This document shows, piece by piece, positions 58,426-64,000 of a stretch of 64,000 nt of DNA (position 1 is the first letter of the stretch; every line of letters begins with the position of its first letter). The stretch covers positions 186,001-250,000 of the forward strand of contig JAEULA010000034.1 of NCBI GenBank assembly GCA_016793165.1, read 5' to 3'. The translations under genes were made by a program, and so were the position numbers. This stretch comes from Alphaproteobacteria bacterium (lineage in GTDB: Bacteria; Pseudomonadota; Alphaproteobacteria; CACIAM-22H2). The notes below the pieces were generated by a model. That model saw only the letters and a list, made by a program, of their open reading frames with translations. It was not told the DNA's origin and made no database searches.

Positions 58426-59536
58426 CGGCGCAGATCGCGCGCAGCCGCCGCCACGCCTCGCCGCTCATGGCCGAGGCGCCGCGGCCGGCCTGGCCGCGCG
58501 CCAGCGCCGCGCGCGCCTCGCTCGGCGGATGGGTGCTGAAATGCGCGAGCACGCCCGAGCCCGCGCCCTTGCCCTCCTGTTCCGCCATGCGCGCCATGAA
58601 GCGCGCGAAGCCGCTCGCGTCGATGCCCGCCGCCGCCAGCAGCCTGAGCCCCGTATCGTCCGCCTCGGCCTCCGCCTCGCGCGTGTAGGCGGCCGAGAGC
58701 AGCTGCCCCGCGATCGTGCCGGCGATCGAGACGCCGATCGCGTCGCCGAGGATCAGTCCGACGACGAAGCTGCCCGCCGTCCGCTTCACCGCCGCCTCGG
58801 TCGGGTGGCGGTGCACGACATGGGCGAGCTCATGCGCGATCACGGCGGCCAGCTCGTCGGCATCGCCGACCGCGTCGATCAGGCCGCGCAGGACGATGAG
58901 CCGCGATCCCGGCAGCGCGAAGGCGTTGACCAGGCCGCCGTTGATCACGCTGACGACCGGCGGCGGATCGACCCGCGCATGGGCCTGCAGGCGATCGACG
59001 AGATCCTGGAGCGCGGCGCGTCCTTCCGGACGGCCGCAGAGCCGCGCCGGCCCCGGACCGTCGGCCAGGAAGCCGGTCAGCATCTCGACGTAGCGATCGC
59101 CGAGCCGCGCCTCGAAGCCGCGCGGGATCACCGCGGCGATCTGCTTGGCAAGCAGCGGGATGACGACGAGGAACAGTGCCGCGACGCCCGCCACCGTCGC
59201 CGCGCCCCAGAACAGCGCGCGACGCGCGATCCTGCGGTCGCCGTAATGGGCATGCGGAACGGCGGCGCCGGCCTCGCGCAGCCGTGCCAGCAGCGCCGGT
59301 TGCGTGAACCGCAGGCGCGCGCGGCCGCCTTCCCCGCCCTGCAGCATCCCCGCCTCGCCCTCGCGCGGCGCGGCCACGAGGCGGATGTCGGCGAAGGCCC
59401 AGCGCTCCAGCATCGTGCCGTCGGGGTGGCGCAGCTCGAGTTGTCCCGGGGCGACCATCGCGATGACGTCGACGCGGCGCGCCGTGCGGCCGTCCGCGTA
59501 GCCCGCCGCGTAGGCGCCGGTGTCAAACGCCGACAT
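58415..59536 (-). CDS. M48-family zinc metalloprotease
   Basis: A 373-residue membrane-anchored M48 peptidase. One helix at about 107-130 precedes the catalytic domain. The zinc motif HELAH is at 235-239 in VIAHELAHVVHRHP, and the third ligand Glu is in YTREAEAEADDTG. Short-chain relatives (BepA, LoiP) act in outer-membrane quality control. The N-terminal 100 residues (DVIAMVAPGQLELRHPDG and others) form an unrecognised domain seen with DUF898-partnered proteases. It overlaps the upstream DUF898 gene by 14 bases. Confidence 0.9.
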   Translation of the reverse strand: MSAFDTGAYAAGYADGRTARRVDVIAMVAPGQLELRHPDGTMLERWAFADIRLVAAPREGEAGMLQGGEGGRARLRFTQPALLARLREAGAAVPHAHYGDRRIARRALFWGAATVAGVAALFLVVIPLLAKQIAAVIPRGFEARLGDRYVEMLTGFLADGPGPARLCGRPEGRAALQDLVDRLQAHARVDPPPVVSVINGGLVNAFALPGSRLIVLRGLIDAVGDADELAAVIAHELAHVVHRHPTEAAVKRTAGSFVVGLILGDAIGVSIAGTIAGQLLSAAYTREAEAEADDTGLRLLAAAGIDASGFARFMARMAEQEGKGAGSGVLAHFSTHPPSEARAALARGQAGRGASAMSGEAWRRLRAICAVTP

Positions 59537-60782
59537 CGAACGAATCCGCGAGCCCCTCGCCCGACCGCGGGCCGGCCAAGGTCGACTGACCGATCGTCGC
59601 GAGGGAGTCGACGTTGTCGATTGTCAGCGTGGCGCCCACGTGGCGCAGCACGCCGTAGCCGACGATCCAGGTCCAGAGCGTTCCGGCCAGCGCGTAGAAG
59701 GCGATCAGGGCGGCGACGATGGCGCCGATCGCGCCCGCGTTCGGCCCGCGCCCGCGGCCCGACACGTCGACCGCCTCCATCACGGCCATGCCGCCGAGGA
59801 TCGACGCGACGACCGCGACCAGCAGCAGCAGGGCCAGCGCGTAGAGCAGGAGCTGGCCGACGATGTTGCGTGTCCTCGCCTGCGACCGGAACGAGGCGTC
59901 GCCCAGCCGCGTCGCGGCGGCGATGGCGCGGATCTCGCGCACCCGGAAGTTCAGGTAGGCGAGGAAAAGCACCGGCACCGACGCCATCGCGCCGACGGTC
60001 AGCGCGGTCGCGACGGCGCGGATCGGCCCGATGCGGCTCGCCAGATCCTCGAGATCGACCAGCGCCAGGGTCTCGAGGATGCCCGCGACCATCGCCGCGA
60101 TAGGCACCATGGCCGCGAGGACGACGAGGAGCCACGGCAGCAGCACGGCGCGCGCCGACCCGGCGAACACAACCGGACGGTCGCCGATCCAGGTGTTGTT
60201 CATCAGGTAGCGCGTCTGCGCCCAGCGCAGCCACGGATAGGCGAGTCCGAGTGTCGCCAAAGCGAGCAGCGTCCAGCCCAGGGTGAGGCGCAGGAAGGCG
60301 ACCTGCGATCCGGTCTGCGCGAAGCGGATCCCGCGCCAGAGCGTCCGCGACAGCCGATAGCGGCGCGCGCGGAACTGCGCCACGGCGATCAGGACCAGGA
60401 TCAGGAGCACGTAGACCAGCTTCTCGACGAAGAAGGTCGGCGACGCCGGCTCGAGGAACTGCTCGACGACGGCGAAGCCGCCGAGGATCGGCACCAGCAC
60501 CGCCATCGCGACCAGGAAGCCGACGAAGAGCTCGCTGCCCCGGCCGGTGTACTCGAGCGGATCACCGTCGATCCGGACCCGCCCCCAGAGGTACCGCCGC
60601 AGCGCGGTGCGCGCCCAGAACCGGTAGAGCATCAGGGTCAGCGCGCCGAGCAGCATGTTCCGGATCAGCAGCCCGAACAGACCGTCGCGCGATCCGACCT
60701 CGACCGCCGCGCTCCGTCGCGCCGTGGCCGACGCCGGTGCCGCCGCCAAGGTCGCCGCCGACGCGGTGCGCTGCTCGTCCAT
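59523..60782 (-). CDS. DUF898 (YjgN-like) polytopic membrane protein
   Basis: A 419-residue membrane protein with about nine helices. YRFWARTALRRYLWGRVRID, LEYTGRGSELFVGFLVAMAV and RYLMNNTWIGDRPVVFAGSA are DUF898/YjgN features. Function unknown; the pairing with an M48 protease is recurrent in Proteobacteria and suggests a membrane quality-control or transport unit. I chose the ATG at 60782 on reach of the conserved part; a start 54 bases upstream is possible. Translationally coupled to the protease. Confidence 0.88.
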   Translation of the reverse strand: MDEQRTASAATLAAAPASATARRSAAVEVGSRDGLFGLLIRNMLLGALTLMLYRFWARTALRRYLWGRVRIDGDPLEYTGRGSELFVGFLVAMAVLVPILGGFAVVEQFLEPASPTFFVEKLVYVLLILVLIAVAQFRARRYRLSRTLWRGIRFAQTGSQVAFLRLTLGWTLLALATLGLAYPWLRWAQTRYLMNNTWIGDRPVVFAGSARAVLLPWLLVVLAAMVPIAAMVAGILETLALVDLEDLASRIGPIRAVATALTVGAMASVPVLFLAYLNFRVREIRAIAAATRLGDASFRSQARTRNIVGQLLLYALALLLLVAVVASILGGMAVMEAVDVSGRGRGPNAGAIGAIVAALIAFYALAGTLWTWIVGYGVLRHVGATLTIDNVDSLATIGQSTLAGPRSGEGLADSFDVGV

Positions 60783-60839
60783 GCTTCCGTCGATCTCCTG
60801 CGTCGCACTACGGCACGGGGCCGCGATCCACTGCAAGAG

Positions 60840-61427
60840 TCAGCGACGCATCGCGTCGCGAAGGACGCTCTCGAACTCGGGCGCGTCCCATTCGGCGGCC
60901 CCCAGGACCCGGCCGAGCTCGCGCCCCTCGCGATCGAGCACGACGGAGACCGGCAGACCCGATGCCTTGAACACGCGCGACGCCGCGTTCGACGGATCGA
61001 GGTTCAGCGCGAGCCGCTTGAGCGCGAGGTTCTCGAAGAACGGCCGCACCACGCGCTCGCCCTGACGGTCGAGCGCGATCGCGACCACCTCGAAGTCGGG
61101 GCCGCCGAGCTTGGCCTGCAGCCGGTCGAGCGCGGGCATCTCCTTGATGCAGGGCGCGCACCACGTGGCCCAGAGATTGACCAGAACCACCCTGCCGCGC
61201 AGCAGCGCGAGCTCGCGCGTCGTGCCGTCGCCGGCGGTGAAGGCGAGCGCAACCGGCTCGCCCGGCGACGCGGCGGGCACCCATTTCCCGAGGCTCGCGA
61301 CCTCCGCCGGCGGCGTCGCGACGGGCAGCGGCGGAGCCGACCTGTCGAGCAGCACGCGCGCGACGAGCGTCACGCCCAGCGCGAGGGCGACGACCGAGAC
61401 GGCGAGACGGACGAGCGGCAGGTTCAC
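60840..61427 (-). CDS. TlpA-family thiol-disulfide oxidoreductase
   Basis: A 195-residue membrane-tethered thioredoxin. An N-terminal signal anchor (about 7-27) exposes the domain to the periplasm. The redox site is C90/C93 in [16 protein letters not shown] and the cis-Pro loop is SGLPVSVVL. Such proteins reduce disulfides for cytochrome c or cytochrome oxidase copper-centre assembly (TlpA, CcmG, ResA types); which one cannot be told. It starts at a GTG at 61427 and is divergent from argH by 86 bases. Confidence 0.9.
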   Translation of the reverse strand: MNLPLVRLAVSVVALALGVTLVARVLLDRSAPPLPVATPPAEVASLGKWVPAASPGEPVALAFTAGDGTTRELALLRGRVVLVNLWATWCAPCIKEMPALDRLQAKLGGPDFEVVAIALDRQGERVVRPFFENLALKRLALNLDPSNAASRVFKASGLPVSVVLDREGRELGRVLGAAEWDAPEFESVLRDAMRR

Positions 61428-61513
61428 GTCAGATTCGGGGGTGCGGGGCCAAGTCGGGCTGGCCTATAACAGCGCCCGGCTTCCGTTTCGACCCTTTCCC
61501 AGACGAGACCACC

Positions 61514-62965
61514 ATGGCGACGACCTCGCGCCGGCGCGCGCGCACGACTGCCCGATCCGAGGCCGGCACGACCGCGGCCAACGCCCTCTGGGGCGGCCGC
61601 TACGCGGCCGGCCCCTCGGCCGTCATGACCGCCATCAACGCCTCGATCGATGTCGATCGCCGATTCTGGCGCCAGGACATCGACGGCTCGCTCGCACATG
61701 TCGCGATGCTGGCCCGCCAAGGCATCGTGCGGCGCGCCGACGCCGCGAAGATCACCCGCGGCCTCAAGCGCATCGCGGCGGAGATCGAGGCCGGCCGCTT
61801 CGAGTTCAAGGCGGCGCTCGAGGACATCCACATGAACATCGAGGCGCGGCTGGCCGAGCTGATCGGCAAGCCCGCCGGCCGCCTCCACACCGCGCGCTCG
61901 CGCAACGACCAGGTCGCGCTCGACATGACGATGTGGCTGCGCGCCGCCTGCGCGCGCTGCGACGGCCAGATCCGTGCGGTGCAGCAGGTGCTGATCGCGC
62001 AGGCCGAGCGCAACGCCGACGCGGTCATGCCCGGCTACACGCATCTGCAGCCGGCCCAGCCCGTGACCTTCGGCCACCACCTGCTCGCCTATGTCGAGAT
62101 GCTCGGCCGCGACCGCGGCCGCTTCGCCGACGCGGCGAAGCGCGGCAACCGCTCGCCGCTCGGCGCGGCGGCACTGGCCGGGACGTCGTTCCCGATCGAC
62201 CGCCACGCGACGGCCAGGGCGCTGGGCTTCGACGGCCCGATGGCCAATTCGCTCGACGCCGTCGCGAGCCGCGACTTCGCGCTCGAGTTCCTCGCCGCCT
62301 GCACGACGACCTCGGTCCATCTCTCGCGCCTCGCCGAGGAGCTGGTGATCTGGACCAATCCGCTGTTCGGATTCGTGACGCTGTCGGACGCCTTCACCAC
62401 CGGCAGCTCGATCATGCCGCAGAAGCGCAACCCGGACGCGGCGGAGCTCGTGCGCGCCAAGGTCGGCGCCGCGCTCGGGGCGTTCATCCGGCTGGCGACC
62501 ATCCTCAAGGGCCTGCCGCTGACCTACGGCAAGGACATGCAGGACGACAAGCCGGCGGTGTTCGAGGCGGCCGACGCGCTCGAGCTCAGCCTTGCCGCGA
62601 TGGGCGGCATGATCGCCGATCTCAAGGCCAATCCCGCGCGCATGCGCGCCGCGGCCGGCGGCGGCTTCTCGACCGCGACCGACCTCGCCGACTGGCTCGT
62701 GCGCGAGGCGGGCCTGCCGTTCCGCGAGGCGCATCACGTCACCGGCCGCCTGGTGCGGCTCGCCGAGGAGCGCAGCTGCGACCTGCCCGACCTCTCGCTC
62801 GCCGACATGCAGCGCGTGGACAAGCGCATCACCCGCGCGGTGTTCCGCGTGCTCGGGGTCGACAACTCGATCCGCTCGCGCACGAGCTTCGGCGGCACCG
62901 CGCCGGCCAACGTGCGCAAGGCCGCGAAGGCCGCGCGCAAGCTCTATCTGCGAGGCCCGAGGTGA
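61514..62965 (+). CDS. argH: Argininosuccinate lyase
   Basis: Final enzyme of arginine synthesis: cleaves argininosuccinate to arginine and fumarate. It has 483 residues; the first 20 or so are a basic extension before [52 protein letters not shown] and [18 protein letters not shown] follow, and [12 protein letters not shown] is the fumarase/aspartase superfamily signature loop with the catalytic Ser. It overlaps the small lipoprotein gene by 4 bases (GTGA), giving the argH-lptM-lysA order common in alphaproteobacteria. Confidence 0.97.
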   Translation: MATTSRRRARTTARSEAGTTAANALWGGRYAAGPSAVMTAINASIDVDRRFWRQDIDGSLAHVAMLARQGIVRRADAAKITRGLKRIAAEIEAGRFEFKAALEDIHMNIEARLAELIGKPAGRLHTARSRNDQVALDMTMWLRAACARCDGQIRAVQQVLIAQAERNADAVMPGYTHLQPAQPVTFGHHLLAYVEMLGRDRGRFADAAKRGNRSPLGAAALAGTSFPIDRHATARALGFDGPMANSLDAVASRDFALEFLAACTTTSVHLSRLAEELVIWTNPLFGFVTLSDAFTTGSSIMPQKRNPDAAELVRAKVGAALGAFIRLATILKGLPLTYGKDMQDDKPAVFEAADALELSLAAMGGMIADLKANPARMRAAAGGGFSTATDLADWLVREAGLPFREAHHVTGRLVRLAEERSCDLPDLSLADMQRVDKRITRAVFRVLGVDNSIRSRTSFGGTAPANVRKAAKAARKLYLRGPR

Positions 62966-63114
62966 GCGCCACGCGCACGGGTCGGCGCGCCCTGTGGGCG
63001 TGGCTCCTCGTGGCGGGGCTCGGCGGCCTGCTCGCGGCCTGCGGCCGCCGCGGCAAGCCCGAGGCCCCGGAGGACGTCGACCCCGCCTACCCGCGCCGCT
63101 ATCCGTCGCGCTGA
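62962..63114 (+). CDS. lptM: Small lipoprotein, LptM-like
   Basis: A 50-residue lipoprotein starting at a GTG that overlaps the argH stop (GTGA). A basic start and hydrophobic core lead to a lipobox LLAAC with C27, followed by [11 protein letters not shown], the charge-rich short tail of LptM/YifL. In E. coli LptM helps the LPS transporter LptD fold and form its disulfides. The position between argH and the diaminopimelate decarboxylase gene matches lptM in many Proteobacteria. Confidence 0.83.
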   Translation: MSATRTGRRALWAWLLVAGLGGLLAACGRRGKPEAPEDVDPAYPRRYPSR

Positions 63115-63195
63115 GCCGCGCGGCCGGATAACGTCCGCGCCCCGCCGCAATACCGCCCCTCGCAGACCCCACCCCCGAACCGACGCGTCGCGCCC

Positions 63196-64000
63196 ATGAG
63201 CTTCACCTACCGCAACGGCATCCTGCATGCCGAGAACGTGCCCCTGCCCGAGCTGGCCGCGCGCCACGGCACGCCGACCTACGTCTACTCGACGGCGGCC
63301 CTGCGCGCGCGCCTGGCCGCCTATGTCGAGGCGTTCCGCGGCATCGATCCGCTGATCTGCTACGCGCTGAAGGCCAATTCGAACCAGGCCGTGATCGCGA
63401 CCTTCGCGCGCGAAGGCGCCGGCGCCGACGTCGTCTCGATGGGCGAGCTCAAGCGCGCGCTCGCGGCGGGCGTGCCCGCGCGCAAGATCGTCTTCGCCGG
63501 CGTCGGCAAGACGGCCGAGGAGATGCGCTTCGCCCTGCAGCACGGCATCCTGCAGTTCAACGTCGAATCCGAGCCCGAGCTGCGCCTGCTCTCGGATGTC
63601 GCGTGCGGCATGGGCGTCACGGCGCCCGTGGCGCTGCGCGTCAATCCCGACGTCGACGCCAAGACCCACGCCAAGATCACGACCGGCAAGGCCGAGAACA
63701 AGTTCGGCATCGACATGGACCACGCGCCCGGCGTCGCGGCGCTGGCGAAGTCGCTGCCGGGAATCGCGCTCGAGGCCCTCGCGCTTCATATCGGCTCGCA
63801 GCTGATGGACGTCGCGCCGTTTCGCACCGCCTTCGCCCGGCTCGGCGCCCTCGCGCGCCAGGTCAATGCCGCGGGCGGACCGGCGCTCCGGCGCCTCGAC
63901 TTCGGCGGCGGCGTCGGCGTCGGCTACGCCGGCGAGGCACCGCCGGACCTGCGCGACTACGCCGAAGCGGTGCGGTCGGCGATCGCCGGGCTGGGCGTCG
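63196..64000 (+). CDS. lysA: Diaminopimelate decarboxylase, 5' part (runs off the window)
   Basis: First 268 codons of an enzyme usually about 420-430 residues long; the frame stays open at the window edge. It decarboxylates meso-diaminopimelate to L-lysine using PLP. The PLP Lys is K59 in ICYALKANSNQ, followed by GAGADVVSMGELKRAL, and the phosphate-binding glycines are in DFGGGVGVGY. ALHIGSQLMD is the family HIGSQ motif. It starts at an ATG at 63196, 81 bases after lptM, and probably shares its transcript with argH. Confidence 0.95.
   Translation, partial: MSFTYRNGILHAENVPLPELAARHGTPTYVYSTAALRARLAAYVEAFRGIDPLICYALKANSNQAVIATFAREGAGADVVSMGELKRALAAGVPARKIVFAGVGKTAEEMRFALQHGILQFNVESEPELRLLSDVACGMGVTAPVALRVNPDVDAKTHAKITTGKAENKFGIDMDHAPGVAALAKSLPGIALEALALHIGSQLMDVAPFRTAFARLGALARQVNAAGGPALRRLDFGGGVGVGYAGEAPPDLRDYAEAVRSAIAGLGV

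Overview
This window comes from a high-GC (roughly 68-70% by eye) Gram-negative chromosome, most likely an alphaproteobacterium of the Rhodospirillales/Reyranella type. The evidence is the ilvE / MarR / OmpR-type regulator / kinase block known from alphaproteobacteria, an argH-lptM-lysA run, Coq7- and UbiK-dependent ubiquinone synthesis, a phasin, a PduO-type cobalamin adenosyltransferase beside etfBA and 3-hydroxybutyryl-CoA dehydrogenase, and methylsuccinyl-CoA dehydrogenase of the ethylmalonyl-CoA pathway. Genes are tightly packed and often overlap by 1-4 bases. No gene-free stretch exceeds 300 bases. I see no insertion sequence, prophage, CRISPR array or integration site.

Layout. 1-7.5 kb: moaE; ilvE divergent from a MarR gene, a response regulator and a histidine kinase; then a reverse block (tRNA-binding CsaA, phasin, TetR, YbaK, ProC, YbjN-like). 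7.7-12.7 kb: ubiK divergent from hldD-lgt-MidA-like methyltransferase-pgeF-lipoprotein. 12.7-18.9 kb: AraC/GyrI regulator, a secreted DUF1194 protein, an acyl-CoA ligase with an Asp/Glu-racemase-like partner, a small membrane protein, a D-amino-acid dehydrogenase. 19-22.2 kb: a 1046-residue T5SS/PEP-CTERM-type repeat protein. 22.2-28.3 kb: thioesterase, SDR, and a TonB receptor / YfiR / histidine kinase operon. 28.4-33.3 kb: a zinc-type oxidoreductase, a complete TRAP transporter and a VOC protein. 33.4-38.3 kb: tRNA-Leu(CAA), DedA-like protein, dsbB, coq7, two small genes, HNH nuclease, carboxylesterase, gluQ. 38.3-50.8 kb: two orphan kinases, a cupredoxin and DUF4394 protein, a three-subunit HcnABC/opine-oxidase-like dehydrogenase with a solute-binding protein, a Gfo/Idh oxidoreductase, an SDR and a NUDIX protein. 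50.8-57.8 kb: mcd, a barnase/barstar pair, HIG1-like protein, adenosyltransferase, GH19 hydrolase, etfBA, 3-hydroxybutyryl-CoA dehydrogenase. 57.9-64 kb: LRAT-like protein, M48 protease with DUF898 protein, TlpA, argH, lptM-like lipoprotein and the 5' part of lysA.

How the parts fit. Several genes point to C2/C4 carbon handling: Mcd oxidises methylsuccinyl-CoA and would pass electrons to EtfAB, the adenosyltransferase makes the B12 cofactor the same pathway's mutases need, 3-hydroxybutyryl-CoA dehydrogenase works on C4 acyl-CoA, and the phasin coats polyhydroxyalkanoate granules. Ubiquinone genes (ubiK, coq7) and thiol-disulfide genes (dsbB, tlpA) serve the envelope and respiratory chain.

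The items I would look at first are the barnase/barstar pair, whose two partners have both lost one known contact residue; the receptor-YfiR-kinase operon; the GH19 enzyme with a histone-like basic tail; and several perfect inverted repeats in regulatory gaps. Nothing here proves an undescribed system. All functional calls are from reading sequence, with no database search.
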